A DNA stretch of 56,929 bases, from contig NZ_FNEL01000005.1 of the NCBI RefSeq assembly GCF_900100125.1, positions 1 through 56,929 of the forward strand, given 5' to 3'. The DNA comes from Dolosicoccus paucivorans. GTDB taxonomy: Bacteria; Bacillota; Bacilli; Lactobacillales; Aerococcaceae. The position numbers and the translations under genes were made by a program. The notes beneath the pieces were generated by a model, which searched no databases, was not told the DNA's origin, and saw only the letters and a program-made list of their open reading frames with translations. Below are positions 18,171-28,333 of the stretch, piece by piece (the first letter of the stretch is position 1; the number at the start of each line of letters is the position of its first letter).

Positions 18171-19019
18171 TTAAAAGCGATTTGTTTCGTCGCGGTTAGA
18201 CAAACGTAAATTGAGTAAATCAATAATAATGTTGGCTGATTCTTCAATACTGCGATCCGCCACGTTTAATTCGGGACAATTTAATTCTTTATAAAGATTT
18301 CTAGCGTAATTTAATTCTTCTTCAACCCGTTCTTTTGAAGCATACTTAGTTTGTGTATCCAACCCATACTCAAGCATTCGAGCATGACGGTGACGGTGGA
18401 CAACTTCCGGAACGTTAGTTAAACCAATAATTTTCTTCGGATTGACTTCAAAAATTTGACGTGGCAATTGACTTTCGGGAATTAAAGGTAAGTTAGCTAC
18501 TTTAAATCCTTTATTGGCTAAATACATGGCTAGCGGAGTTTTACCTGTTCTAGAAATACCTAAAAGAACAACGTCGGCATCGAAAAAGCCTTCCGGGTTT
18601 TTTCCATCGTCATAATTAATCGCAAATTCCATCGCAGCAATACGGCGGAAATATTCATCGGATAGTTTATAAGAAGCATTGGCTTCTTCAGAAGGTTTTA
18701 ACCCTGTACGACGTTCAATATCTTTTTTGATCGGTTGAATTAAGTTATAGCACCCTAAATCATGCTCTTGACAAAATTTAACAACATATTCAGCTAAATA
18801 AGTATCGATCATATTTAAAAAGACTAGCCCATCAAGCTCTTTGACTTGTTCTAAAATAGTATCTAGTTGTTCAGTAGTCGAAATATTACTAAAGTTATGT
18901 AAAATAGTTTCCTTAAAAGGAAATTGCGCTAATACTTCAGTGGCGACCTCTTCTGCAGTATCTCCTACGAAATCGGATAAAATATAATAATCAATAATGT
19001 ACTCATTTGTTTTAGACAT
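18171..19019 (-). CDS. Pyruvate, phosphate dikinase regulatory protein (kinase/phosphorylase)
   Basis: A 282-residue DUF299 protein. The P-loop-like GISRTGKTPLAMYLA and following KVANLPLIPE are the family signatures. Known members phosphorylate and dephosphorylate pyruvate, phosphate dikinase or PEP synthetase with ADP as donor. In Bacillus the relative YqfL lies near this part of the chromosome. No dikinase gene is seen in this window, so the partner is unverified. The ATG follows AAAGGAGAG. The gene runs opposite to its neighbours and ends at the nfo terminator. Confidence 0.93.
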   Translation of the reverse strand: MSKTNEYIIDYYILSDFVGDTAEEVATEVLAQFPFKETILHNFSNISTTEQLDTILEQVKELDGLVFLNMIDTYLAEYVVKFCQEHDLGCYNLIQPIKKDIERRTGLKPSEEANASYKLSDEYFRRIAAMEFAINYDDGKNPEGFFDADVVLLGISRTGKTPLAMYLANKGFKVANLPLIPESQLPRQIFEVNPKKIIGLTNVPEVVHRHRHARMLEYGLDTQTKYASKERVEEELNYARNLYKELNCPELNVADRSIEESANIIIDLLNLRLSNRDETNRF

Positions 19020-19091
19020 AAACTTTCTCTCCTTTATTACACTGTTATTTTACCATATTTAATATATTGTAAGTATAAAATAAATTTCTGC

Positions 19092-19119
19092 TTGTAATCT
19101 GTGTAACCTTTGCTATAAT
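19092..19119 (+). promoter_or_regulatory. rpsU promoter
   Basis: TTGTAA (19092-19097) and TATAAT (19114-19119) at 16-base spacing, with TGC just before the -10 (extended -10). It predicts a leader of about 60 bases that contains an inverted repeat at 19134-19150. Confidence 0.7.
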
Positions 19120-19133
19120 AATAAAAGAACTTT

Positions 19134-19150
19134 ATCAAGATATTCTTGAT
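19134..19150. repeat. Inverted repeat in the rpsU leader
   Basis: ATCAAGA TAT TCTTGAT has perfect 7-base arms and lies about 8 to 24 bases after the predicted start of transcription. It could be a short 5' hairpin in the mRNA or an operator. Which one cannot be told from the sequence. Confidence 0.55.
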
Positions 19151-19184
19151 AATGATTACTAAAGCTCGGAGGGAGGGGAACCTA

Positions 19185-19358
19185 ATGTCAAAAATTACAG
19201 TTCGTGATAACGAATCATTAGATGACGCTCTTCGTCGCTTTAAACGTAATGTTTCAAGATCCGGTACTTTAAGAGAGTCACGTAAACGTGAATTTTATGA
19301 AAAGCCAAGCGTTCGTCGCAAAAAGAAATCTGAAGCAGCTCGTAAGCGTAAATTCTAA
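19185..19358 (+). CDS. rpsU: 30S ribosomal protein S21
   Basis: A 57-residue, strongly basic protein starting at ATG 19185 behind GGAGGGAGGGG. It has the S21 core ([20 protein letters not shown]) and a Lys/Arg-rich tail ([14 protein letters not shown]). S21 binds near the anti-Shine-Dalgarno end of 16S rRNA. It has its own promoter and terminator, so it is a single-gene unit. Confidence 0.97.
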   Translation: MSKITVRDNESLDDALRRFKRNVSRSGTLRESRKREFYEKPSVRRKKKSEAARKRKF

Positions 19359-19404
19359 TTTATAAAGCGATGATTTTTCTAGATGCTTGTCTAGAAGTGT
19401 ATAC

Positions 19405-19439
19405 AAAGTCTTCCGTAAGGTTATGGAAGACTTTTTTTG
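19405..19439 (+). terminator. rpsU terminator
   Basis: AAAGTCTTCC GTAAGGTTA TGGAAGACTTT followed by Ts. A second small hairpin (TTCTAGA TGCTTG TCTAGAA) lies just upstream and has no T run. Confidence 0.85.
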
Positions 19440-19512
19440 TTTAAATTTATGATTTTTTATGCTAATTGTGCTAACCTATAGTTATAATACTGAGTACAAA
19501 GGGGTCGAGTTT

Positions 19513-20478
19513 TTGACTAACGAAACAACTTATACAAACCAAATAATTATATCTAATACTCATTGGTTAATGGCTTTAATCGGGGATCATGACGCTCACA
19601 TTAAAGTGATTGAAGAACAATTTCCTGTGACAGTATCCAATCGTGGCGAAGAATTGACTATTACAGGTCAAGACGAAGCAACGGTTGAATTAGTCACCCA
19701 ATTGGTTCAAGTATTACTTCACCTTATTGAAGATGGCAAAACGCTTACGATGATGGATTTAGTTACAGCAATCAAAATGGCTAAAACAGAACATATCGAT
19801 TACTTTTTAGACTTATATGAAAGAATTATTGGTCGAACTTATCATGGTAAAGCAATCCGCGTAAAAAACTTTGGCCAATTACAATACACACGCTCAGTCC
19901 AAAAGCATGACGTGACCTTTGGGATCGGTCCAGCAGGAACAGGGAAGACGTTTTTAGCGGTTGTTATGGCTGTTCAAGCTTTAAAGCAAGGCGAAGTCAA
20001 AAAAATTATTCTCACTCGTCCAGCGGTCGAAGCCGGGGAAAGTTTAGGGTTTTTACCAGGGGATTTAAAAGAAAAAGTAGACCCTTATTTAAGACCGATT
20101 TATGACGCACTCTATACAGTTTACGGAACAGAACATACAAATCGTTTAATGGAGCGAGGCGTTATTGAGATTGCTCCTTTAGCCTATATGAGAGGGCGAA
20201 CATTAGATGACGCCTTTGTCATTTTAGATGAGGCACAAAATACAACTATTGCACAAATGAAAATGTTTCTGACTCGTCTTGGATTCGGATCAAAAATGAT
20301 TATTAATGGGGATTTAACTCAAATTGACTTGCCTAAAGGAGTTAAATCAGGCTTAGTGGATGCTCGTCAAAAGCTTAAAGAAATTGACCGTATTAAGTTT
20401 GTTACCTTTGATGCTGATGATGTGGTAAGGCACCCTGTTGTAGCAGATATTATTAAAGCTTATGAAACTAAAGCCTAG
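19513..20478 (+). CDS. phoH: PhoH-family ATPase
   Basis: A 321-residue PhoH-like protein. The start is set at TTG 19513 behind AAAGGGG; an ATG 54 bases upstream would precede a TATAAT (19483-19488) that looks like the promoter -10, and the TTG start gives the usual family length. Walker A is GPAGTGKTFLAV (about residue 138) and Walker B is AFVILDEAQNT (about 232), a superfamily 1 helicase-like core; the N-terminal KH-like region is present. It is an ATP-binding RNA-linked protein and precedes ybeY in most Firmicutes, which suggests a role in rRNA maturation or RNA decay. Confidence 0.9.
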   Translation: MTNETTYTNQIIISNTHWLMALIGDHDAHIKVIEEQFPVTVSNRGEELTITGQDEATVELVTQLVQVLLHLIEDGKTLTMMDLVTAIKMAKTEHIDYFLDLYERIIGRTYHGKAIRVKNFGQLQYTRSVQKHDVTFGIGPAGTGKTFLAVVMAVQALKQGEVKKIILTRPAVEAGESLGFLPGDLKEKVDPYLRPIYDALYTVYGTEHTNRLMERGVIEIAPLAYMRGRTLDDAFVILDEAQNTTIAQMKMFLTRLGFGSKMIINGDLTQIDLPKGVKSGLVDARQKLKEIDRIKFVTFDADDVVRHPVVADIIKAYETKA

Positions 20479-20493
20479 AAAGGTTTGAATAGT

Positions 20494-20964
20494 ATGTCGA
20501 TCGAAATTATTGACGAATTAAATTACTTACAAGAAGCAGATTACCAAATGATTCAATCATTAATAGAACAATCTGCTACTTATTTAAAGCTAGATTCTGA
20601 TTTTGAAGTGGATATTTCTTTAGTGGACAATGAACAAATACAGGAACTAAACGCCACTTATCGTCAGATTGATCGTCCGACGGATGTCTTAAGTTTTGCC
20701 TTAAACGATCAAGGAGTAGACGAAGAAGATTGGATGCTAGAATTAGAAGAAATGTCGAAGTTTTCAGGAGACATTATTATCTCCATCCCTAAAGCTAAAG
20801 AACAAGCAAAAGAGTATAACCATTCTTTTGAACGAGAATTAGGGTTTTTAGTGGTGCATGGCTTTTTACATTTAAACGGCTACGACCATGAAACCGAAGA
20901 AGAACGTCAAGAAATGTTCGCTATTCAAGAAAAGATACTGAACGCTTATGGCCTCACGCGATAA
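20494..20964 (+). CDS. ybeY: Endoribonuclease YbeY
   Basis: A 156-residue zinc-dependent RNase needed for 16S rRNA 3' end maturation and ribosome quality control. The metal motif HGFLHLNGYDH is intact and preceded by the conserved RPTDVLSFAL. The ATG at 20494 has AAAGG upstream at good spacing; a TTG nine bases earlier is too close to it. Its last 17 bases overlap the start of dgkA in another frame. Confidence 0.95.
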   Translation: MSIEIIDELNYLQEADYQMIQSLIEQSATYLKLDSDFEVDISLVDNEQIQELNATYRQIDRPTDVLSFALNDQGVDEEDWMLELEEMSKFSGDIIISIPKAKEQAKEYNHSFERELGFLVVHGFLHLNGYDHETEEERQEMFAIQEKILNAYGLTR

Positions 20965-21364
20965 ATTTCAAAAACATTATGCCAATCCTTCGGTATTTCA
21001 TTCTTTGGCTGTTGCTTTATCAGGTGTTCGCCATGTTTTTAAGTATGAAATTAACTTTAAAATTGAACTGGGTATTTGTATCTTAGTATTCTTATCAGGC
21101 TTTATTTTTCACTATTCTTATTTAGAATGGGCTTTATTACTATTATGTATGGGGCTTGTTTTAGTGTGTGAATTGATCAATACAGCGATTGAAGCCGTGA
21201 CGGATTTAGTAACCGGCAAAAGTTATCATATTCATGCTAAAGTCGCTAAAGATGCAGCCGCCGGAGCCGTTATGCTAGCAAGTTTAACATCTGTTTTAGT
21301 AGGGATGGCTATTGTTCTTCCAAAAATTTGGCTCTTTATTCAACCTATTATTCGTTCATTTTAA
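20948..21364 (+). CDS. dgkA: Undecaprenol/diacylglycerol kinase
   Basis: A 138-residue integral membrane kinase with three helices (about residues 38-58, 60-80 and 110-130). The family core [16 protein letters not shown] and the following [12 protein letters not shown] carry the metal and ATP-binding residues. Gram-positive DgkA phosphorylates undecaprenol to supply the lipid carrier for wall synthesis. The start overlaps the end of ybeY by 17 bases and has only a weak ribosome binding site, so translation is probably coupled. Confidence 0.93.
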   Translation: MASRDKFQKHYANPSVFHSLAVALSGVRHVFKYEINFKIELGICILVFLSGFIFHYSYLEWALLLLCMGLVLVCELINTAIEAVTDLVTGKSYHIHAKVAKDAAAGAVMLASLTSVLVGMAIVLPKIWLFIQPIIRSF

Positions 21365-21390
21365 ATGATCTACTCATGAAAGGAGTTTTT

Positions 21391-22302
21391 ATGCAAACTA
21401 ATCAATCATCTTTTCGCTCAGGATTTGTAGCGATTATCGGTCGTCCAAACGTAGGAAAATCGACTTTACTAAACCGTTTTGTTGGTCAAAAAGTAGCGAT
21501 CATGTCCGATAAAGCTCAAACAACTCGTAACCGAATTCAAGGCGTTTATACTACTGATCACAGTCAAATTGTCTTTATCGATACTCCAGGCGTTCATAAA
21601 CCTAAACACGCTTTAGGAGACTTTATGATGGAGACTACAAAGCAATCCATCAAAGGAGTAGACGCTATTTTAGTTGTCGTCAACGCTGATGAGAAAATGG
21701 GGCCAGGAGATCGCCATGTGATCGATACGATTCGTTCTTCTAAAGCGCCTGTATTTTTAGTCATTAATAAAATTGATCTTATTCATCCCGATGAGTTATT
21801 ACCCATTATTGATCGCTATATGGAATACTATGACTTTGATGAAGTCTTTCCAGTTAGTGCTACCCAAGGCAATAACTTAGCCCAACTATTAAATCGACTA
21901 GAAGAAATTATTCCAGAAGGTCCTCAATATTATCCAACAGACCAAGTGAGCGATCATCCGGAGTACTTTATTATTTCTGAATTTATTCGTGAGAAAGTCC
22001 TATTACTGACTAGAGAAGAAATACCTCACTCCATTGCGGTCCAAGTTGAAAGTATGCACCGCGATGAAAACGACAAACTTGAAGTTCGCGCAACGATTAT
22101 TGTCGAACGCAATAGTCAAAAAGGAATTATTATTGGTAAACAAGGATCAATGATCAAAAAAATCGGTCAAATGGCTCGTCGCGATATTGAAGAATTACTA
22201 GGGGAGAAAATTTTCTTAGAATTATGGGTAAAAGTTCAAAAGGATTGGCGTAATCGTCGCAGTCAATTGGCTGAATTTGGTTATCGTCCCGATGATTATT
22301 AA
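21391..22302 (+). CDS. era: GTPase Era
   Basis: A 303-residue GTPase that binds the 3' end of 16S rRNA during 30S assembly. G motifs are [17 protein letters not shown] and NKID; the C-terminal KH domain has [14 protein letters not shown]. The ATG at 21391 follows AAAGGAG; longer in-frame extensions run into dgkA. It closes the conserved phoH-ybeY-dgkA-era cluster and is followed by a small terminator. Confidence 0.97.
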   Translation: MQTNQSSFRSGFVAIIGRPNVGKSTLLNRFVGQKVAIMSDKAQTTRNRIQGVYTTDHSQIVFIDTPGVHKPKHALGDFMMETTKQSIKGVDAILVVVNADEKMGPGDRHVIDTIRSSKAPVFLVINKIDLIHPDELLPIIDRYMEYYDFDEVFPVSATQGNNLAQLLNRLEEIIPEGPQYYPTDQVSDHPEYFIISEFIREKVLLLTREEIPHSIAVQVESMHRDENDKLEVRATIIVERNSQKGIIIGKQGSMIKKIGQMARRDIEELLGEKIFLELWVKVQKDWRNRRSQLAEFGYRPDDY

Positions 22303-22310
22303 TGAAAACT

Positions 22311-22336
22311 AGACCACTGCTAAGGCAGTGGTTTTT
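22311..22336 (+). terminator. Terminator after era
   Basis: A compact hairpin CCACTGC TAAG GCAGTGG followed by T5. It is placed before the DUF1275 gene, whose ribosome binding site starts about 10 bases later. Confidence 0.7.
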
Positions 22337-22359
22337 AGACTTTTAAAGGAGGGGTTTAA

Positions 22360-23031
22360 ATTAATAAGTTATATATTGTACTCAATCATATTAATTACGC
22401 TCTACTTGCGATAATTGGTGGAGCACTCAATACTTTTTCACTCCTTGCTTTTGGCTTTACAGTGAGTCATCAAACAGGAAATGTAACCCGTTCAGTTGTA
22501 ACTAGTTTAAATCATTCACCCGAACGCTTTTACTATATAATGCTTCCCATCGTTTTTGTGATCGGAGCATTTATCGCTGGTTTGATTTTCCCTTTTCCAA
22601 GACGTCACATTTCTAAGCGTTACGGCGGAAGCTTATTATTTTTAGGTTTCTTTTTATGGTTCATTTATCAATTGGACTTAACAGCTACTCAGCAATTGAT
22701 TTGTTTAGCATGGATGACGGGATTTCAAAATAGTATTATTTTATATTTCCAAGGCATTCAAATACGGACAACTTTTCTTTCGGGTCCGTTATCTAACTTT
22801 GGCTATTTATTCGCTCAAGTCGTCAAAGGTCACTTATATAATTTACCGGTTGTCTTAAACCAATTATTTATTATTGGTTGTTATTTAATCGGAGCGGGAT
22901 TAGGTGTTAGGATGCAACAAGAACAATGCGCTTTAACTTGGCTAAGTATTCCTTATATAGTCACAGCTGGTATTTTTTATTATATTGCTTACTTAACTAA
23001 AGAGGGTCATCACAATGAACGAGCAGTTTGA
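22360..23031 (+). CDS. DUF1275 (YoaK-type) membrane protein with AUU start
   Basis: A 223-residue integral membrane protein. Family pieces include GGALNTFSLLAFGF, HQTGNVTRSV, GFQNSIILYFQGIQIRTTFLSGPLSNFG, and five to six hydrophobic helices. The usual N-terminus is in frame only if translation starts at ATT 22360 (reads MNKLYIVLNHINYALLAIIGG), seven bases after a strong AAAGGAGGGG. An in-frame TAA lies just before it, and the first standard start (GTG 22462) would delete the first membrane helix. So either AUU is the start or an ATG was mutated. The family's function is unknown; transport is suspected. It overlaps recO by 17 bases. Confidence 0.8.
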   Translation: MNKLYIVLNHINYALLAIIGGALNTFSLLAFGFTVSHQTGNVTRSVVTSLNHSPERFYYIMLPIVFVIGAFIAGLIFPFPRRHISKRYGGSLLFLGFFLWFIYQLDLTATQQLICLAWMTGFQNSIILYFQGIQIRTTFLSGPLSNFGYLFAQVVKGHLYNLPVVLNQLFIIGCYLIGAGLGVRMQQEQCALTWLSIPYIVTAGIFYYIAYLTKEGHHNERAV

Positions 23032-23815
23032 CGGTGTCGTCTTGTTTAAACGTCCCTATAAAGAAAAAGATTTGTTAGTTAAAATATTTACTCAACCATA
23101 TGGAACGAAAATGTTTTATATTAGACGAGGCCAAAGTGCCAATCACTCATTAGCGCCTCAATTAATGCCTATGACCTACAATCAATATATTGGGACCATT
23201 AATGAAGAAGGACTTTCATTTATAAAAGAAGCAACGACTTTGTCCTTTTATCCAGCGATTCAAGGCGATCCTTTAATTTATGCTTATGGCACCTATTTAT
23301 TGCAATTAGTGGATGCTAGTCTACCAGATGAAACGCCTTCTAAGGAAGTATATCAGATGCTTCTTCAAGTATTACAACGAATGAATGTCAAAGAACCCGT
23401 TGAAATATTAATTAACTTTGTCGAATTGCATCTTCTAAAAGAATTTGGAGTTAACTTTGATTGGCGTGGGTGTGCTATATGTCATCGTCAAGAAGGCCCA
23501 TTTGATTTCAGCGTAAGAAAAAACGGACTGCTTTGCCAAGAACATTGGATAGAAGATCCCGTTAGACTTCATATAGACCCTAAAGCAGTAGGGATCGCTA
23601 GAGTGCTTGCTTTAGTGCAATTAACGCAAATTGATGGAATTAAAGTGAGTCCATATATTAAAGAAGAGCTGCGACGTTTAATTGACGAAATTTATGAAGA
23701 ATATGTTGGCATTCGCTTAAGGGCTAAAAGTTATTTAGATAAATTAAATCAACCCGATGAGTTTTTTAAAAAACAACAAGCCCTTTTAAAAAAGAGAAAT
23801 CATTCTAGTGATTGA
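23015..23815 (+). CDS. recO: DNA repair protein RecO
   Basis: A 266-residue recombination mediator that, with RecR, loads RecA onto SSB-coated DNA. It has the N-terminal OB fold (GVVLFKRPYKEKDLLVKIFT), a helical core, and a Cys/His cluster (CAICH...CQEHW) in place of the classic four-Cys zinc site. AAGAGGGTCA precedes the ATG inside the end of the DUF1275 gene, so the two are coupled. Position after era is typical of Firmicutes. Its stop codon overlaps the -35 of the next promoter. Confidence 0.95.
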   Translation: MNEQFDGVVLFKRPYKEKDLLVKIFTQPYGTKMFYIRRGQSANHSLAPQLMPMTYNQYIGTINEEGLSFIKEATTLSFYPAIQGDPLIYAYGTYLLQLVDASLPDETPSKEVYQMLLQVLQRMNVKEPVEILINFVELHLLKEFGVNFDWRGCAICHRQEGPFDFSVRKNGLLCQEHWIEDPVRLHIDPKAVGIARVLALVQLTQIDGIKVSPYIKEELRRLIDEIYEEYVGIRLRAKSYLDKLNQPDEFFKKQQALLKKRNHSSD

Positions 23816-23840
23816 CATTATCGTCAAAAATAGATAGAAT
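23812..23840 (+). promoter_or_regulatory. glyQS promoter
   Basis: TTGACA (23812-23817) and TAGAAT (23835-23840) at 17-base spacing. The -35 overlaps the recO stop codon. Confidence 0.72.
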
Positions 23841-23846
23841 ATGGCT

Positions 23847-24030
23847 AACAAAAGCAATTTAAGAAGATAGTATAGCGACTTTAGGATGGTGGAAGCTAAA
23901 GCAAATCGTAGGCGCTTTTGGTACCAATTTAATAATTGATAAAGCGCTAGATGAATTCTAGAACTAGGGTGGAACCGCGAAATAATATTCGTCCCTATGG
24001 TTTTTATTAAACCATAGGGACTTTTTATAT
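23847..24030 (+). promoter_or_regulatory. T-box riboswitch leader of glyQS
   Basis: A tRNA-sensing leader. The T-box core AGGGTGGAACCGCG (23966-23979) is canonical, a distal Stem I hairpin TTTAG...CTAAA carries GGTGGAA, and the terminator GTCCCTATGG...CCATAGGGAC is followed by T5. It is shorter than the hisS leader, as glycine T-boxes often are. The probable specifier is GGC at 23911-23913, with GGT at 23920-23922 as the alternative. Confidence 0.92.
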
Positions 24031-24048
24031 GTGAAAGGATAGAAACGA

Positions 24049-24954
24049 ATGAAACCGCAAACATTACAAGACATTATATTAGAGTTACAAAAGTTTTGGG
24101 CTAAACAAGGATGTGCTATTTTACAAAGCTACGATACAGAAAAAGGAGCCGGAACAATGAGTCCATACACCTTTTTACGTGCCGTAGGACCAGAGCCTTG
24201 GAATGCTGCTTATGTTGAACCGTCTCGTCGACCAGCGGATGGTCGATACGGCGAAAACCCAAACCGTTTGTACCAACATCATCAATTTCAAGTAGTTATG
24301 AAACCATCTCCTTTAAATATTCAAGAACTTTATTTACAAAGTTTAGAAGTTTTAGGGATCAATCCTTTAGAACACGATATTCGTTTTGTTGAAGATAACT
24401 GGGAGAACCCTTCTTTAGGTTGTGCCGGGTTAGGCTGGGAAGTATGGATTGATGGGATGGAAATTACGCAATTTACTTACTTCCAACAAGTCGGAGGGTT
24501 AAAAGTAGATCCGGTAACCAGTGAGTTAACCTATGGTTTAGAACGAATCGCCATGTATATTTTAGACGTAGAAGACGTCTATGATTTAGACTGGGTTGAA
24601 GGAATTAAATACGGTGATATCTTCAAGCAACCAGAACGCGAACAATCAATCTATGCTTTTGATGAAAGTGACAGTCAACTTCTTCTTCGTTTATTTAACG
24701 ATTATGAAGCAGAGGCTTTACGCTTATTAGACAAAGGATTGGTTCATCCGGCGTATGACTACATTTTAAAGTGTAGCCACACTTTTAATATGCTAGATGC
24801 TCGAGGTGTCATTTCAGTATCAGACCGCGCCACTTATTTAGCACGTATTCGTAAAGCAGCACGTTTAGTCGCTCAAACATTTGTAGACGAACGTGAAAAA
24901 CTTGGTTTCCCGTTAATTAAAAAAGATCATGAAACATCTGAGGTGAATGAATAA
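24049..24954 (+). CDS. glyQ: Glycyl-tRNA synthetase alpha subunit
   Basis: A 301-residue catalytic subunit of the heterotetrameric bacterial-type enzyme. The conserved start ([24 protein letters not shown]), the [17 protein letters not shown] region and [18 protein letters not shown] are all present. Length is standard. GAAAGGAT precedes the ATG. The stop overlaps the glyS start by one base (TAATG). Controlled by the T-box leader. Confidence 0.97.
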   Translation: MKPQTLQDIILELQKFWAKQGCAILQSYDTEKGAGTMSPYTFLRAVGPEPWNAAYVEPSRRPADGRYGENPNRLYQHHQFQVVMKPSPLNIQELYLQSLEVLGINPLEHDIRFVEDNWENPSLGCAGLGWEVWIDGMEITQFTYFQQVGGLKVDPVTSELTYGLERIAMYILDVEDVYDLDWVEGIKYGDIFKQPEREQSIYAFDESDSQLLLRLFNDYEAEALRLLDKGLVHPAYDYILKCSHTFNMLDARGVISVSDRATYLARIRKAARLVAQTFVDEREKLGFPLIKKDHETSEVNE

Positions 24955-26990
24955 TGACACATACTTATTTATTAGAATTAGGACTGGAAGAAGTTCCAGC
25001 ACGCTTTTTGAGATCCATTGAAGCCCAATTAGTTGAACGAGTTGAAACCTTTCTATCGGATCATCGTCTAACTTATCAGCATATTCAATCTTTTGCGACG
25101 CCACGTCGCTTTGCGGTATTAGTCGAAGGGTTAGCTGATAAACAAACTGACCAAAGTGAAAAATTAAGAGGACCTTCATTAAAAATAGCTCAAGCAGACG
25201 GAGAGTGGACTAAAGCAGCTCAAGGGTTTGTTAAAGGGCAAGGTCTTTCTACTGATGATATTGTCGTTGAAGAAGTGAAAGGTGAGCCTTATATCTTTGT
25301 TGAACGCTTTACAAAAGGAAAAGAAGCTAAAGATATTTTACCAAGTATCGTCAGCGTCTTAGAGCACATGCAATTTCCTGTTTCAATGACATGGAATACG
25401 CTTCATACCCCATATATTCGTCCCGTCCATTGGATTGTTTCATTATTAGATGAAACTGTTATTCCTTTTGAATTTTTAAACATTCAAGCTGGACGTAAAA
25501 CAAATGGTCATCGCTTCTTAGGAAAAGAAGTTGAGCTAAATAAAGCAACAGACTATGAAGCGGCATTAAAAGAACAATTTGTAATTGCTGACTTTAATAA
25601 ACGTCAACAAGAAATTGCTGATCAAATTAATCAACTAGCTAAAGATCATCAATGGGTTGTACCGATGGATGAAGAGCTACTAGAAGAAGTAACCGCAATT
25701 GTCGAATGGCCGACTGCTTTTTATGGTGGTTTCGATGAGAAATATTTACAAGTTCCTTCACCTGTATTAATTACGGCAATGAAAGACCACCAACGTTACT
25801 TCTACGTATTGAACCAACAAGAAGAGCTGCAACCTTACTTTATTTCCGTTCGCAATGGAAATGACTATGCTATTGATAATGTGGTTAGAGGTAACCAAAA
25901 AGTATTAAGAGCTCGTTTAGAGGATGCGTTATTCTTCTATGAAGATGATTTAAGTCATTCCATTGATTATTTTGTCGATAAACTCTCTCTTGTAAGAGAA
26001 CATGCAAAAGTAGGAACATATACCGAAAAACAAGAGCGCGTTGCCTTTATTATTGAACAATTAGCTAACTTAACTGGTGAACAAACAGCAGCTGATGTGG
26101 CGATTCGCGCAGCTCATATTTATAAATTCGACTTAATGACTCAAGTAGTGAATGAGTTTGATGAGCTACAAGGTGTTATGGGCGGTATTTATGCTAAAGA
26201 ATTTGGTGTTGATGATGACGTAGCACTAGCGATTAGCGAACAATACTTACCTAATAGTGAGCATCAATTACCATCTACAACAGCATCATCTCTACTTGCG
26301 TTTAGCGACAAACTAGATACTGTCTTACAGTTTTTCAATCAAGAAATGATCCCGACAGGCTCAAGCGATCCTTTTGCTTTACGCCGCGCCACTTTAGGGA
26401 TGATTGAAATTGCTTTAAACGAACAATGGGATTTTTCATTCCAAGAGTTATTCCAAGCTGTCGCAGCTAAAGAGTCATTTAACACTGAATTATACGCTTC
26501 ATTTGCTAATTTTGTTAAAGCGCGTCTACAATTATTACTGAGCCAAAAACAGATTGACAATGATATTATTCAAAGTGACTTAAAAGCTCGACGTATGAAC
26601 GTATTAAAAACGGTGAAGCGTGCTCAATCATTAATGGAGTATAAAAAAGCTCATCCTGAAGACTACAGTCATTTAGTTGAAGCGTTATCACGCGTAGTGA
26701 ATTTAGGAGCTAAAGTAGAAGAAGACTCTGTCATTGATGCGTCATTAAGTCAATCAGAATCAGAAAAACAATTAATTCAATTAGTATTGCAATTACACTC
26801 TAAACGCGATTCGACTTCTTTATTAGAGTTATTCACCCCATTGGTTGAACCGATTAGTCGTTACTTTGAAGAAAATATGGTCAATCATGAAGATGACGTT
26901 ATTAGACAAAACCGTCTAGCAACTTTAGGTCGTCTGACTCAATATCTTTTAGATGAATTCGATCCAAGAGAATTAATTAGTAAATTTTAA
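24954..26990 (+). CDS. glyS: Glycyl-tRNA synthetase beta subunit
   Basis: A 678-residue subunit that binds tRNA-Gly. It opens with the family motif [14 protein letters not shown], carries [16 protein letters not shown] and the central HD-like region, and ends in the anticodon-binding-like domain ([21 protein letters not shown]). Length is as expected. It is coupled to glyQ by one-base overlap. Confidence 0.97.
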   Translation: MTHTYLLELGLEEVPARFLRSIEAQLVERVETFLSDHRLTYQHIQSFATPRRFAVLVEGLADKQTDQSEKLRGPSLKIAQADGEWTKAAQGFVKGQGLSTDDIVVEEVKGEPYIFVERFTKGKEAKDILPSIVSVLEHMQFPVSMTWNTLHTPYIRPVHWIVSLLDETVIPFEFLNIQAGRKTNGHRFLGKEVELNKATDYEAALKEQFVIADFNKRQQEIADQINQLAKDHQWVVPMDEELLEEVTAIVEWPTAFYGGFDEKYLQVPSPVLITAMKDHQRYFYVLNQQEELQPYFISVRNGNDYAIDNVVRGNQKVLRARLEDALFFYEDDLSHSIDYFVDKLSLVREHAKVGTYTEKQERVAFIIEQLANLTGEQTAADVAIRAAHIYKFDLMTQVVNEFDELQGVMGGIYAKEFGVDDDVALAISEQYLPNSEHQLPSTTASSLLAFSDKLDTVLQFFNQEMIPTGSSDPFALRRATLGMIEIALNEQWDFSFQELFQAVAAKESFNTELYASFANFVKARLQLLLSQKQIDNDIIQSDLKARRMNVLKTVKRAQSLMEYKKAHPEDYSHLVEALSRVVNLGAKVEEDSVIDASLSQSESEKQLIQLVLQLHSKRDSTSLLELFTPLVEPISRYFEENMVNHEDDVIRQNRLATLGRLTQYLLDEFDPRELISKF

Positions 26991-27013
26991 TATTAAAAGA
27001 AAGGAGAAAGGGG

Positions 27014-28324
27014 ATGTCAAACTTTATCGATTACGCTAAAGTGAATGTCCGAGCAGGAAAAGGCGGCGATGGTATCGTCGCTTTTAGACGTGAAAAATAT
27101 GTTCCTGATGGAGGTCCAGCCGGCGGAGACGGCGGACGAGGAGGGGATGTTATTTTCCGTGTAGATGAAGGCTTAAGTACATTAATGGACTTTAGATATA
27201 ATCGTCACTTTAGAGCTAAAAATGGTGAAAACGGCATGAGTAAAAGTAAATATGGTGCCGGAGCAGATGATTTAATTGTCATGGTTCCTCAAGGAACTCT
27301 TGTCCGTCACGCTGAAACAGGTCAATTGATTGCTGATTTAAAAGAGCATGATCAAGAAGTAGTCATTGCTAAAGGCGGACGGGGAGGACGAGGTAATAAA
27401 CGCTTTGCAACTCACCGCAATCCAGCGCCTTCTATTGCCGAAAACGGGGAACCTGGAGAAGAATTAGATGTTATTCTTGAATTGAAATTGCTTGCTGATG
27501 TTGGTTTAGTGGGTTACCCAAGTGTTGGTAAGTCAACTTTATTATCAGTTGTCAGTAACGCCACCCCTAAAATTGCCGACTACCAATTTACTACGCTCGC
27601 TCCTAATTTAGGGTTGGTTGATTTAGGATATGGTCAAGAATTTGTATTAGCAGATATGCCAGGAATTATTGAAGGGGCTTCTGAAGGGGTCGGATTAGGT
27701 TTAACCTTTTTAAGACATATCGAACGAACTAAAGTGTTACTTCATATTATCGATATGGCAGCCACTCATGGGCGGGATCCTTATCAAGATTTTGTAGATA
27801 TTATGGAAGAATTAGAAAACTACAATCCGATTCTTTTAGAACGTCCCATGATTATTGTCGCTAATAAAATGGACTTACCATTGTTTCAAGAAAACTTGGA
27901 AGAGTTCACTCAAAAAGTCAATCAATATTATCAAGAACATCAACTGCCAGTACCAGATATTGTCTCAATTAGTGCCTATCAAACTAAAGGTGTCGATGAC
28001 TTGATGCGACAAACCTATGATTTACTTCAATCGAGCGAATATATTCCACTTGAAGAAGAAGCAGTGGAAGAAGTAGCTTATTACACAGTTGAAGAAGAAG
28101 AGAAACCGTTTGAAATTCATCAGCTAGGTGACGGTTATTGGGAGATTACAGGAGAGCGGATTGTTAAGTTGTATCGCATGACAAATATGTCCCACGATGA
28201 AAGTATCGCCCGTTTTTCTCGTCAAATGCGTAGTATGGGGATTGATCAAACATTACGTGATTTAGGAGCTCAATCAGGAGATATCGTTGAACTTGATGGT
28301 TTCCAGTTTGAGTTCATGGATTAG
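27014..28324 (+). CDS. obg: GTPase Obg
   Basis: A 436-residue GTPase of 50S assembly and stress control. It has the Gly-rich Obg fold ([19 protein letters not shown] and following glycines), G1 [10 protein letters not shown]3 [10 protein letters not shown]4 NKMD, and a C-terminal OCT domain ([18 protein letters not shown]). Length is typical of the Gram-positive three-domain form. AAAGGAGAAAGGGG precedes the ATG. The O-acyltransferase gene starts nine bases after its stop. Confidence 0.96.
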   Translation: MSNFIDYAKVNVRAGKGGDGIVAFRREKYVPDGGPAGGDGGRGGDVIFRVDEGLSTLMDFRYNRHFRAKNGENGMSKSKYGAGADDLIVMVPQGTLVRHAETGQLIADLKEHDQEVVIAKGGRGGRGNKRFATHRNPAPSIAENGEPGEELDVILELKLLADVGLVGYPSVGKSTLLSVVSNATPKIADYQFTTLAPNLGLVDLGYGQEFVLADMPGIIEGASEGVGLGLTFLRHIERTKVLLHIIDMAATHGRDPYQDFVDIMEELENYNPILLERPMIIVANKMDLPLFQENLEEFTQKVNQYYQEHQLPVPDIVSISAYQTKGVDDLMRQTYDLLQSSEYIPLEEEAVEEVAYYTVEEEEKPFEIHQLGDGYWEITGERIVKLYRMTNMSHDESIARFSRQMRSMGIDQTLRDLGAQSGDIVELDGFQFEFMD

Positions 28325-28333
28325 GTGATCATA

